Shown here in pieces: positions 25,363-41,716 of a stretch of DNA of 64,000 nt. The position numbers were made by a program, and so were the translations under genes. A model generated the notes under the pieces. It was given only the letters and a program-made list of their open reading frames with translations, was not told the DNA's origin and did no database searches. Source of the stretch: Collybia mongolica (Eukaryota > Basidiomycota > Agaricomycetes > Agaricales > Clitocybaceae); the NCBI GenBank assembly GCA_013420905.1, contig JAAXNY010000005.1, forward strand, positions 3,844,001-3,908,000, written 5' to 3'. How positions within the stretch are numbered: the stretch's first letter is position 1; every line of letters begins with the position of its first letter.

Positions 25363-26618
25363 TTCTGTACTAGATCCCCCACGAGGGGATCATGCGCTGA
25401 GTGATTATCCGTAAGTATCAATGAACACAGCCTTGTAGCTACCTGACAGACAAACCTCAGTGTGACACTGCGAATACAGCCGAAGAACTCGCCCTTCCAT
25501 CATGTTTTTTAAAGCCAACCCTCATAATGACAGGCAGCAATGCTCTGGTGGAGAGGGTCCAGACAAGACCGAACTTTGACACGCAAATTCATCGGACCCA
25601 CAACGCAGGCGATCTCCGTCCTTGACAGGACCATGATCTTCTTATCCATCCTATACTGATGGGTGAGGCCCACCACTGCCTGTAGATGGACATTAGAGAG
25701 ACGCACCTTCTTGAGCCGCTCGTGTTTCACCCCACAAATTAATGAGTGCCAAAAGGCCACACAACGGGAACATGTATATTACTTACCAATGGAGGTAGTC
25801 GAAAGTGATTGCCCACAGGTACGAACGTGTCCACGAAACAAAGGGGCTCGAGACAAGTGGGCAGCGTGGTCTGAGAAGCCTCATTGATCATTGACGATAC
25901 AGAGATCGAATATCCTCCGAGAAAGTATGCTGGGCCAGGCCAGTTGGAAACCAGGAAAGTACATGCCGGGCACCTCGTAGCAACTATTGCGGCATTAACC
26001 GATCCTGGTGCTGTTCGATTGTGGTAGCCATTCCCTATTCGCAACCATGAGTTTGTGCACATCCGGATGGACTTGACCGCAAGAGAGTTAGTCAAGAATA
26101 CTGTGAATAATGCATATACGAAGCTTGCCAAGATTTCGAAGCCTCAAAATGCCGAGTTCGGAATCGAGAGGATCGTGTCCACGACTGAGTGTATATTTGA
26201 AGTCAACAGGATCGTTTTCCCATTTACCAAAGCTTTAATAAAAATTGCAATTATTGTTGTCTTCCCCGTCCCAAACAATCTCAATCAAGGCATAGTCTTA
26301 CGCACTGATGGCTTTCTCCACAGCTGATTGTTGGTTCAGGGTCAGGTACTTACTGAATGGTTCATTTGAGGAGGAAACAGATAAGATGTCGTCATTGAAG
26401 GCGGGGGTCTTCAAGTTTGTGATAAGCTCAAGGCGCCGGTTATCGTCATCAGCGTAGAATCTCTGGGCCAGATTATTAGGAATTCGGAAGATGGAATGGT
26501 CTAGAGGCACTTCCAGCGTGTGCCGATAATTCGAAGGCAATGACAACCACTTCACGTGTGAGCTCAGCGATGCCGGTGAGCCACCAGCGGCATTACTGTC
26601 ATCTCGTGATGCAGTCAA
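24600..26618 (-). other. Possible unassigned minus-strand gene crossing the repeat boundary
   Basis: Minus-strand frames at 26618-26298 (HTLEVPLDHSIFRIPNNLAQRF), 26131-25739 (hydrophobic start, then Cys-containing blocks), 25760-25509 (LKKVRLSNVHLQAVVGLTHQYRM) and 25266-24985 (NVILTTGWSQEGDQECIVLMVRS) follow each other with plausible intron gaps. I recognise no family and could not prove the joins. If real, its last part lies inside the inverted repeat and is duplicated at 87-377. Confidence 0.3.
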
Positions 26619-26931
26619 ACGAATTACGGTATAAACTGCGCCAACACATCCACCATTATGAACACAGGCCGTATATAACCCTTGAACTCGAAGGAGCTGT
26701 CACTGACCTCCTATTCCATCTCTACATGTCGGACTTCTTGAATCCCCTTCAGGTAAAGGGATCAGAATCACAATCCTATTCAAAATTTCAAGAACTATGT
26801 AAAACATTGCTTGTTTCAAGCCAAAAAGATTGGAGATACTTTTCTCATCGGTTGTTTGTATTAGAGGAAGTGAATGTTATGGGCAACATCATGGACAATC
26901 CACGAGAAAGAGTAAGCTTGTACGACATCTA
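26590..26931 (+). pseudogene. PGPG-family fragment (helical middle block), opposite strand
   Basis: The segment around LELEGAVTDLLFHLYMSDFLNPL...KFQELCKTLLVSSQKDWRYFSHR aligns by eye with the middle block of the family (ILESGVIELLAYLDLSGYFDPL...ASCEDLLMTCSSTRRGRDIIR at 42.4 kb). Neither the N-terminal motif nor the C-terminal block is present on this strand, so it is a remnant. It is convergent with the degenerate copy at 27.1-29.0 kb. Confidence 0.65.
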
Positions 26932-27119
26932 GTTGTCTGCATACCTCACTGTATACAACGTGTGAAGACAACGGGCTAGAAAAAAAAAACTAAAGTCCTC
27001 AAAAATGACTGGCCAAGCACAGGTGAGGTCAGCACGAGCATGTACGGGTCGACAATTGCACTGTCTGTGTTAGGAAGGCACTATCAACCCGCACCCTCGA
27101 ACATCAAGGGTGATACTTC

Positions 27120-29001
27120 CTTTATGCTTGATAAAATGATAGCGAAAGCACGGGCCAAAATTTCCCGAGTTCAAGAACTCGATGACATGGAATCAGCGAA
27201 CAGTCCCATGAGGCCGCGTTCGGAAATTAGGTTAAGGACCGTCATATCTGAACTGTTGAAGGTCATGAGCATATCCCCCTCAGGTTGAGCTATGGGCGAC
27301 GAGGTTGTCCGAAGCTCCATTTCGAGGAATGGAAGCAGCAGTCCAAGCATATTCTCCCCGATTACGGTGGAGAGGAAATCTGGACTGTTCTCCGCGGCCT
27401 CGACGAAACCATCTATAACTTCCAGCATTCCGTTTGGCCTGGAGGCCGATTCATCCGCTGGACCAAAATTGGGTTCATACCATCGCGCAATAAATATGTC
27501 CCAGTCGGGTATGGTCATGGATCTGAAGTGTAATATGAGGAGGGAGCCGTGTGCATCAGTCAACATCAACATACATAAGTTGGGATATCCGTTCAGAAAT
27601 GCATGACATTAGACCAGAAAAATTTTCGGTGTGCCTTGACGTGACATATCGGCCAAAAGCACCCCTTGTGCCCAATTTTCTGAAAGAGACAAATTTCTGC
27701 AATGTTCTCAATGCTAGAAAATTGATTTAAGGGTCCGCGGATGGAAATCTATGGTGTTTATATGTTAGCATATCCATGATGAGCAACAGCAATATGAAAC
27801 ACACCCCGATAATTCTATCAGATTAAAGGCAATCCGATCATGGATAGCTGTTTGTTCACTGGACCCCTCCCAAAGCCAGTCATCCATCATATGGAAAATC
27901 AAGCGGATGAATGAGACGACATATTCTGGTTTCATGAGTTTCAATATTTCTGCGCGCTCTACCAGCGTATTCTCGAGTTCCATTGATAGATATTGCTGTT
28001 CCATTGACCATAGTGCGTAGAATGTGTCCCGACGGTGATTGTTGTGCCTTCCCCGGTCTGCCCTCGAGCAAGCAATTAATAAAGTGCCGCATAATTCATG
28101 GAAAGGCCATTTTCCATCATATTCTGCCGTATTAGGGTTGCGTAGGGGATCGGTAAAATTCGAGTGGTAGAGGTGGAGCAAGAAATCCATAGCGCTTCCT
28201 TCCATGATGATACGGCTGATTCGGGTGCCGCTGTGTATCAGGCTGTGCCGAGCCAACTGACGGAAAAACAGAACCAGTGGTCCAAGAGAGTGGGTTTCGT
28301 AGCTGGCGAGAGAGGCTTGATATGCTCGGGCTTGGTCTGATAGTTCTCCAGTCTTGCTCGTGGTGAATAATCTGGGTGGTAGTCAGTTGGGTTGGTGTGG
28401 TTGTTGGACTCGAACAAGGTACGCGCCGGAGAGGATCAAGTATTTCTGTCAGATCAGAGATCAGAATTTCAACCTCAATGAGGGCCCAAGTCGATAGAGT
28501 TTTGATAAGTAGATCTGTTTGGTGGCGGCCGATTTGTACCAGTATAATCCTTAGGGCATGGGACCTAAGGACATCTGGGTACATGTCGCGTCTACAAGAG
28601 TGGTAAGGTTTGGAAAGGAAAGTAAGGGGGCGGGGTTCGTGTCAGACCTTGACAGCTCTAAAACGTCTTCGTACATCCTTTCAGCTCCCGGAAATTCGTC
28701 TTCATTGTTATGGGAATCTCGTGTTGATGGCTTGTACTCTTCTCCGTATAATCAGCTTTTCGGCTCCACGTAGTGTAGCCTTTCCAAGCGCAAGAATCGC
28801 CTTCCCTGAGAGCGCACCGAGACCTGGAACAGTCTCAGATGTTGAAAATGTTGTAACGGAGCAGGTAGTTGAAAGTGTGTCGGCTAAAGAGGATAACGCA
28901 AGGGAATAAGTAGAGTCATTAAATGAAAACTTTGGTTCTCGGAGTGCCAGAGGGTTTCGGATAGTAAGTGAGCTTCGCAGTGGACTGCCCAGGGCATCCA
29001 T
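27120..29001 (-). pseudogene. PGPG-family gene copy a, probably degenerate
   Basis: The full order of family blocks can be read from high to low coordinates: LSTTCSVTTFSTSETVPGLG then GALSGKAILALGKATLRGAE; RMYEDVLELSR; RRDMYPDVLRSHALRIILVQIG...EILDPLR; the long middle block with MEGSAMDFLLHLYHSNFTDPL; and the C-terminal block MTIPDWDIFIARWYEP...VIDGFVEAAENSP. Exon 1 contains a frame break (CCA TAA near 28710) before the MYEDVLELSR part. The donor after LDPLR reads GCGCGT instead of GT. The block between middle and C-terminus (27.60-27.75 kb) is only weakly recognisable. I therefore call it a pseudogene, though a GC-AG intron and an extra small intron could rescue part of it. Confidence 0.6.
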
Positions 29002-29490
29002 AACGATGTTCAGACCTGGGGGGGATAGCTTGGTTCTCCAAAATATGAGATATCATTAATCCGCACAGTTCGCTAGCTATCAATCCCAATCCCAAGTGGA
29101 GCATGCTGAGCACTTGTACAGGTTTTTCCCATGTCATGTGGGCTCGTGACAGTTGCGGGGCGGGTTTTGTTGATACTGATACACAATTCGAAAGGTCATA
29201 CATAGCCTTGCGACTCTCTAGCGGGGGTAAATAGAGTGTACAGCAGCGATCTTAAGGGTAAGCACAAGTAGGAGTGAACCTATGGGCAGTGCACATCAGG
29301 AAACTTTCGAATGCGTTCAGGATTTCCCACGCTTTATTCCTGCGACCCCCATAATCATCCAGAAACGAGACATCAATCACGGCAAGGACGACTCTAGTCT
29401 ATACCTATCAGCAGGAAGAGAGTACGATCCCAGGCAGTCTGACGTGCCTTACCTGAGCCAGCCTCGCGGAAGGAGAAAAAACACACCTCG

Positions 29491-31073
29491 ATGTCTGTGC
29501 TTCTGGAAACCTCATTGGGCGACCTAGTCATCGACCTCGAGGTCGACGCATGCCCCAAAACCTGCGAAAATTTTCTCAAACTCTGTAAAGTGTATTACTA
29601 TAACCTGAACGCGTTTTTCAATGGTGAGTCTACTCTTTCTGGTCGTTTGTCCATACTTCCTCTGTTCTTGCTGAAGGTGTGTTCTGCATACAGTATCAAA
29701 AGACTTCTTGGCCCAGGCAGGGGACCCCAGTGCGACGGGGACAGGTGGTGAATCGATATGGTCATACATCGCCTCAGAATCGTCCACCAAAGACTCGACC
29801 GTGCCCCGATACTTCCCACCTGAAATTCTGTCAAGGCTGAAACACACGCACAAGGGCACAGTCTCAATGGCTGTTGCCCCCACTTTAGAGGGCCAGGCGA
29901 AAGGGGGATGTGGAAGCCAGTTTTTCGTCACGTTGGGTGATAATATCGACTATCTCGATGGCAAGCATGCGGTCTTCGGACATGTCGTAGAAGGGTTAGA
30001 TACCTTGGACAAACTTAACGATGTCTTTACGGACCAAGATGGACGTCCATTCAAAGATATCAGAATACGCCACGTCGTGATTCTAGGTACGTCTAACCTT
30101 TTATATCAGTGTAGATATCGGCAGACTCATGGCATGCAGATGACCCTTTTCCCGACCCTCCTGGCCTCGTTCAGCCCCCGTCCTCACCCACACGCCCCCC
30201 GGACAATTCTACTCGGATCGCCGAAGACGAAGATCCACTTGCTACCCTTCCTGAAGAAGACGAAGAACGCATCCGGCGTGAAAAAGCCGCCGCAGCCTCT
30301 GCACTCACGCTAGAGATGGTAGGCGACTTGCCCTTCGCAAACGTTCGGCCCCCGGAAAATGTTCTTTTCGTGTGCAAACTTAACGCTGTCACTCGTGATG
30401 AGGATCTCGAACTTATCTTTTCGCGGTTCGGCGTGATCATGAGCTGTCAGGTCATCCGGGACAAAAAAACCGGCGACTCGTTGCAATATGCGTTTATCGA
30501 GTTTGACAAGAGGGAGGACGCGGAACAGGTGATAAACTATTGTGTTTCGTGCTGCATCTCGAAATCTGATGGTAGCCTTGTTCTCAGGCCTATTTCAAAA
30601 TGCAAAACGTACTTGTTGATGATCGTAGAATATGGGTTGATTTGTGGGTTCTTTTTTTATATTGCACAGCTTGGATTTAGACGGGCCTAACGTTACCCCC
30701 TTACAGCTCGCAGTCGGTTGCAAGGATGAATACGTCTTGGTCGAACGATGTAAAGAAGGGGCCGCGTGCCACTGAAAGAGGAAGCAGCGGATTCGCGGGA
30801 CGTGACGACCTCGAAAAGACGAGCAAGTACAGGGTTGCTAATGATGGTGGGCGAGGTGGTTCACATGGATATGGAATGGTGTTCGATGTCCCGGGTGCTG
30901 GCTCAGGGAGCCGCCGGAAACGGAGCCGGAGCCGGGAGAGATATGGAGATGGGAGCAGAGATAATCGGCGACGACGGTCGAAATCTCCAGCTCATGAGCG
31001 TGAGCGGCGCCGGAGTAGAAGCAGGAGCAGAGAGAGACACTCTGTTTACCCAGAACGTGACCGGAGACGATAA
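29491..31073 (+). CDS. PPIL4: Cyclophilin peptidyl-prolyl isomerase with RRM and RS tail (PPIL4/Cyp6)
   Basis: Exons 29491-29623, 29694-30086, 30140-30528, 30588-30643 and 30707-31073 give 445 residues. The cyclophilin domain (about 1-165) has [55 protein letters not shown] and [13 protein letters not shown] linker with [12 protein letters not shown] leads to an RRM (about 230-320) with RNP2 LFVCKLN and RNP1-like YAFIEF. The tail is rich in Arg/Ser and Arg/Glu repeats, as in splicing factors. This domain order is specific to the nuclear PPIL4/Cyp6 group, linked to the spliceosome and to RNA polymerase II transcription. The active-site arginine region is shifted (the family is often catalytically weak). 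Confidence 0.94.
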
Positions 31074-31357
31074 TAATAGGTATTTGTGCATATTTATTCC
31101 TGCCGGATCATCCAAGGCGTCCAATCAGGGCCCGTGTTGGTCGGTAAGCTCTGAATTGATCGTTTTGAGTCCAAATTACATTTAGTTACAACACAGTTAC
31201 ATTCGGGCGCGCCACTGCACACCGCAACCTGTGCTTCTCCGTCAGCTACACGGCCACAGCTGTTCCCATTTAGCTTCTCTGGGGCCTGACTCATTTGTCC
31301 TATATATCTAGTTTCAGTTTCAGGTCCTCGCCCAGTCCATCTATTACACCAACTACT

Positions 31358-32179
31358 ATGAACTCGCATATTTTTGACGCACACGACGCCGATGTCGTCC
31401 TCGTATCTTCAGAACAAATCAACCCCACTGAGTTCCGAGTCCACCGCTGCATCCTTGCTGCCGCTTCTCCATTTTTTAATGACATGTTCTCCCTACCCCA
31501 GAGTCCCACTGAAGCCGGCAAAATCCCCCACATTCCAGCTTCAGAACCCCGCGAAACGTTGAATGCACTTTTGTGTCTTGTCTATCCCATACAAGACCCC
31601 TATTTTGACTCGCTTGATGAGCTCGTCCCCATCCTGGCAGCCGCAGTCAAGTACGACTTTCTGACGGTCGTTGATGCTCTGCGAAAAATCCTCGTTTCCC
31701 AACGCTTTGTCCAGGCAGAGCCGATACGAGTTTATGCAATTACATCGCGGTTCGACCTCGAAGAAGAGGCTCGAATTGCATCGCACTACACGCTCAACGT
31801 CAACGTTCTTGATGCGCCCCTCTCTGATGATCTCAAATTCATCAGTGCCTACTCCTATCATCGCTTGCTCGACCTTCACAACCGCCGTGCGCGCGCATCA
31901 ATAGAGATGCTGAAATTGTCAGAGGATGTCAAGTGCATGCAGTGCAACGGGTCGACATTTTTAGCCTACGCGATACCCAAATGGTGGTTGCAGTTTGAGA
32001 AGAAGGCAAAAGAAGAGCTAAGTTTGAGGCCAACAACGGACGTTATTTTTGGCATGGAATTTCTCGCACAGACGGCGATGGCGGCTGAGTGTCCGCGTTG
32101 TGCCGGCAGCATCCTGGATGCCTGGAAATTTTTAGAGGCGTTGAAGCGACGCATTGACGAACTGCCCGCAACGATCTAG
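31358..32179 (+). CDS. BTB/POZ domain protein
   Basis: This is a single-exon frame of 273 residues. I chose the ATG at 31358 (MNSHIFDAHDADVVLVSSE) because the BTB fold starts there; upstream codons read a Ser-rich, non-conserved stretch. The N-terminal BTB block contains FRVHRCILAAASPFFNDMF, then ETLNALLCLVYP and AAVKYDFLTVVDALRKIL. The C-terminal half has two CxxC pairs (CMQCNG, CPRCAG), possibly a small zinc site. Single-exon BTB proteins of this size are numerous in Agaricomycetes. The substrate or partner is unknown. A link to the cullin at 37.2 kb cannot be inferred, since BTB adaptors normally pair with CUL3. Confidence 0.85.
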   Translation: MNSHIFDAHDADVVLVSSEQINPTEFRVHRCILAAASPFFNDMFSLPQSPTEAGKIPHIPASEPRETLNALLCLVYPIQDPYFDSLDELVPILAAAVKYDFLTVVDALRKILVSQRFVQAEPIRVYAITSRFDLEEEARIASHYTLNVNVLDAPLSDDLKFISAYSYHRLLDLHNRRARASIEMLKLSEDVKCMQCNGSTFLAYAIPKWWLQFEKKAKEELSLRPTTDVIFGMEFLAQTAMAAECPRCAGSILDAWKFLEALKRRIDELPATI

Positions 32180-32547
32180 CCGAAGCTTGCATGACCGTGG
32201 ATGGTAATTTACGATATCTTATCGGACTTAGAGGGTATCCATCACTAGGGACACACTCCTAGCTTAATTTCCACTATTACTACCGCACATACACTTATGA
32301 TACCCTTTCCTCTCAATCTATTTATTAGCACTATACCCCCCTTTCAACCTACGCCTACCTTACTGTAATTTCTTAATTTACCCTATTTCAACTCTGTGTC
32401 GTCACCCCAGTTTTTTTTCGGTGATCGGACAAGAGGCTTTATTTTGGGCCCGAAGATCCTTCCGATCATGCAACCACATAGGCTCACGACAGCTTCGGGC
32501 TCCAGTTTGCCGTCTATTCTCATATCTTCTCTTTATTTCATACCACT

Positions 32548-34746
<2,199 letters not shown>

Positions 34747-34749
34747 GGT

Positions 34750-37218
34750 TTTTGAAGGGAAGAAGTGAAAAATGTATCCACCAGTCTATAGGCACATCTG
34801 TATCATTGACACATAAGGACAATTTACCAGAGTACAAAAGGGTGGTTGTAGAGACGGAAGAATTTAACAAATTTGTGTCTGTAATACCGGAATTGAGTTA
34901 AGAAGACCGGAGCTGAAGGCACAAAGGGCTGAGGTTTTACAGCGTCGATGACGGCTCGAAGGCACGGAATGAGCGACCCAAAGGTGGTATGCGAGGCAGG
35001 GACAAGATGAATCCAAGAAATGATAACCATGTTCTCCAGAGAGCGACTATAGAACGTATATGTGGCTCTAAGGGAGTCGAAATATGCCAGCACTTGTTTC
35101 TTCAAGAGCTGATCCCGGATGCGCGGCGGAGATGGTATCTTGAAGATGGGTGGTAGGAGTGGGTGACAATATCTGGTTGGTGTATATCATACCGGTTCAG
35201 GGGTGGGCCGGGTGTACAAATCGACAGATGTCGACCGTTCGCGGATTCAAACAACTTCCACTGCATTTGATAGCCTGGTCGGATGACGTAGCAGCACCAA
35301 CGGGGATCATAATAAAAGTGCGCCGTGGCTTCCTTTAGACGATCGAAAGTGATCTCTTTGGGATGGAGGAATGACCTGTAAGGACACGTCAACACAGCCC
35401 TCGCGTTGGTACTAGTGGTGCGAAATCGGTCAAATGGAATTCGCTAAGAGACCACAGGTTCGATATGATTGACATCAGGAAAGCCACCCCCAATCGGACC
35501 GTAGGAGTGAGGGCCTGCTAGTGGTCTTTCCTAAAATCTTGTTCAACATGTTTCAAGCTCTCCTCCACACTGGAGAGCCCTGGAAGAGCAAGTTTAATAG
35601 GTAAGACATTGGTGCTGGTTGAGTGTAATTGAGGAGGGTGGTCAGGGTGTAGCGCCGTAAGACGCTCTTGAAGCTTTTTTTAGTGGCAAAGATGACCTCG
35701 GCCTCGTGAAACAATGCTGGCCGTAGATCTTCACAACCCCATATCTTTGAATGGAGCTCATACCCGAATACGCCACAAAACCTAAAGCAACGTAATCAAT
35801 TTTAAGCGTATTGTACCACCAGGGAGACCAGGGGGGAGCGCGCGCTTAAGAGGGCAAGAGGAAGACTTCACAGCTGTAGGTGAATTTTGAGACTTGAGAC
35901 TTGAAGTTGGTCCCTTACTAGGATGGCGACTATAATAATATGGTCATGACGTAGGGGAGCAGCTTCCGAGAATCAATTCGACACCTCTTGAGAAGGGTCC
36001 CTCGTCTCTGCAGCAAAATGTGAGAGCTGGCCCTGCTCATCATGGCTTGTACCAAGGTTTCGAAAGTTGTTGATGAGCAGTGGTTCGTTGAGCCACTCAA
36101 AGCCCTAAGCTGTAAATTTGATATTGATGGAATCAACATGTCAGCTACACCATTCCACCTTCCCCTAACAGTTGAGCTTGGGTTCGTGGTGCAGTTTTTC
36201 GAGCATGAGAGTAAGCCCAGCAACACAGTCGTTTAGATAAATGTGCCGCGTGCGGAAGCCATATCGCAGCCAAATAGTGGTTGAGGTATCGGAGTCGTCG
36301 CAGTGGGTGCCGTCATTTCACCCAGTTTTGATTCACTAGAATGCCCAACCGGAAAAAGGATCGGTCGTGTCACCCGTACGCCGTCGATATTGGGTATAAT
36401 CTGGCATAGGCGATATCCACATAGGTTGTATGTATGGACATTTCCCGATATTCACGCATACATTGAGCATGAACATAAGATACGGGTCAAACGATGCTGC
36501 ATCGGTGGGGTATCTGTCCATGACCCACATGTTGTGTTCAGGATAACCATATAGCGATGGGGTATACTTTCGAGGACGTCCGTATCCCAAGAGACATACA
36601 CCATCAGATTTGTGGAACGGTAAGACCTTTATCGAGCGGGTTTAAGAGGCTTCTCTCTGGCCGCAGCGTGTGATGCGCAGTGAGGGAAATCTAAGCCGAG
36701 GGGTGTCAGTAATCGTTATTCATACAACTAGAAATACCAAGTATTTGATGGACGTCATCCCTAGAAAGCCTGGATTTTGAGGTGGACTCGGAGAAGACTC
36801 GCTTGTGGTCTCTATCGAGCATCCTTGCACAGGTTGACCATTCATGACTGGAACGAAGAAAGTTTCTACATATACCTATTGAAGCCGAGGCAAAGTAATC
36901 AAGTTCGCGCTGTCAATGGTCCAGGTGTTGCGCAAGCGCCGGTCCCGTATACATGTCGGAGTCCCAGTACTCTATACCCAGGTTCACTTTCGCGGGGTGG
37001 AAGGACGAGGAGTTCGCTTCTGTCGGCGCGGGTTGGATAGTAATACGCGTTGGCGGTGTTCGTGGAGACTGTTGTTGTGATAAAGCACCGGAATGTCAAA
37101 GGGTCTGTTGCGGCGTGGGACACGTGAGGCGGTACCGTCTAAATAAACGCGGTCAACGTGAAAGGCGCCCTTATCCTTGAGTCACTGCCATCATCGTCTC
37201 TTTCTCTTTACGACCGTC
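34750..37218. other. 2.4 kb without a confident gene
   Basis: Several short minus-strand frames (35395-35102; 35105-34824, with KKQVLAYFDSLRATYTFYSRSLENM; 36226-35930; 36590-36336) look weakly protein-like. They neither join nor match a family I know. They may be the remains of one decayed minus-strand gene. The last ~200 bp is the promoter side of the cullin. Confidence 0.4.
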
Positions 37219-39936
<2,718 letters not shown>

Positions 39937-40432
39937 ACCATCGTTCTTTCTCTGCATCATTGCATTGCGCTCTCCTCCATGACATAAGCCTCGGACCCCT
40001 CCTGCACATCTACAATATTGCACTATACCCTAGATCTCACTTTTGGGTTACTAATCCTTCTGAATGTAACAAATGCTTGAAAGTTTTCCTCTCCATATTC
40101 AAGCCTTCGCTTGGGCGTTCCCCGAGATTGCAGGGTTTCTAAAGGCAGTTGGTGTAGTGCCATCATTTGACGATGCAAACATATTGAAGGACATGTCAAG
40201 GGTATAACTTGACCCTAATGTTTGACCCCCGTCCGGGCCTTTTTGTCCGTGTTATGGTAGTGGCTACTTAGCTGTGTAAGTATTTCTCGTGTATGGTGTT
40301 CAGGGAAGCATCAGGTGTAAACACAGCCACTGATTAGTTGGTTGAAATTTGTCTCCTCCGCATCACCTCAGTAAAAAGCAAAAAGTCGTGTCACCGTCGT
40401 CCAAGTTGGTTAGGCTGCCTACCACGCTACCA
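39937..40432. other. Intergenic, no supported gene
   Basis: This is the cullin 3' flank. No frames with recognisable motifs are visible. Confidence 0.5.
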
Positions 40433-40745
40433 TGAACAGGGAAGAGGATGCCACCCATATACATTGCTGGCGACACTTCAAACAAGATCAAGCGCCTGTT
40501 TGGAAAAACCAATACACAAATCTTCAGGTCCACAAGGCCCGATTTTAGGGTAGTCGATCACCGCTGGATCTGAACAAGATTTCTGTTCCAAGGCAGAAGG
40601 GCCCGAAAAGCTTGAAGTCAGCATGGTCTGTGAAACCACCGTTGAAGGAAACAAGTCCCCGGAATCCTTGGTGATGAGTTGCGGCCGGACAACGGAAGAG
40701 GAAACATTCATGGGGGAAACTGCATTCCTGACTGGTGTGTGATTG
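40433..40745 (+). pseudogene. Thioesterase (hotdog) pseudogene, exons 1-2
   Basis: Reading across frames recovers NREEDATHI, AGDTSNKIKRLFGK, then KAEGPEKLE...MVCETTVEG. These match the first exon of the intact thioesterase at 59896-59662 (DEIKRLLGK, KAEEPEKLEGRVVCEVTVEE). About 60 bp on, DNGRGNIHGG parallels its second exon (NGGGNIHGG). In-frame stops and frame changes show it is dead, and exons 3-5 were not found. It lies about 1.3 kb upstream of PGPG gene b on the same strand, mirroring the intact thioesterase upstream of the truncated PGPG copy d. Confidence 0.75.
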
Positions 40746-41716
40746 TCCCGTTTCCAAACCACAGTCGCGTGTAGCTGAAATCGGTACCGCTCCCTAACAG
40801 GGCCTAACTATTCACCGTTGGTGTTGACAGCATTGAGCACGAAGGAAAACACACGCTATACATTTTCTAGTGCATCCCAACGTTTTAAATGTTGTTTATC
40901 ATGCCCAGATCATACCCCAGCTCGCAATTGTAAGCATCATATAGTGGTGTGAAATTTTGCTGCTCAGTATCTCACTTATCCTCCCATGGGGACGACCGAA
41001 TGCGCTTGACGAATAGAATGACAGTACAGCACACAAGCCCATTCTGCAAGGACTGAGGTAAGATTCTGATCTGTGTGTTGTTCAAATACATCCTTACTAA
41101 TCTCGCTTCAAAGAATGTAACCCATCTTCGTGTCATATCTTCTAGTGTCCATGCCAGACCGCAGATCCCCCGGAGCGAGCCTACGATACTCGCATGCTGT
41201 TCATAATCGTCATGGGCCGCAGACCTCCAATTCTCATACTCATACCATCAAACCTGGTACACATTATGATCTCTACTATGGTGTTTGGCAATAACGACGG
41301 GTTTACCTACTAGATCCCTCCTTAGCATGGGAGGACTCTGAGCCATCTCCCGGTTCACTAAGGCACTATTTACTGACAAATCTATGGACGATGGAGACTG
41401 ATGAAGGGAACATCCAATTATTCCGAAACCTCTGTCCATCAGTGTAGTGGTCAGACATCCAATCTTATTGCTGCATCCGCTTATACCGGTCCTAGGCCCT
41501 ACTAATGCATATATAGCGTAGTGCAAAGTCAGACTCTCGAGACTCTTAAGCAGTATCAAGCAGTATTGATTAAATCCACTGAAACACTAATAACCCACGT
41601 CAATGCCTTGTGGCAGTGCCCAGTGCCTTATGTCTTTTGTGGGAAAATTTTCTGGCTTCACAGCCCTAAGATTACTTCTACCTTAGCGCGCCCTGCATAG
41701 GTTTGCATTAACCAGG
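40746..41716. other. Intergenic, no supported gene
   Basis: Only small frames are present (for example minus 41559-41248), with no motif. The sequence just before 41717 is the promoter side of PGPG gene b. Confidence 0.45.

Noticed and set aside
31295..31357. Upstream in-frame start of the BTB protein
   Set aside because: It adds only a Ser-rich, non-conserved extension, and the BTB fold begins at the ATG at 31358.
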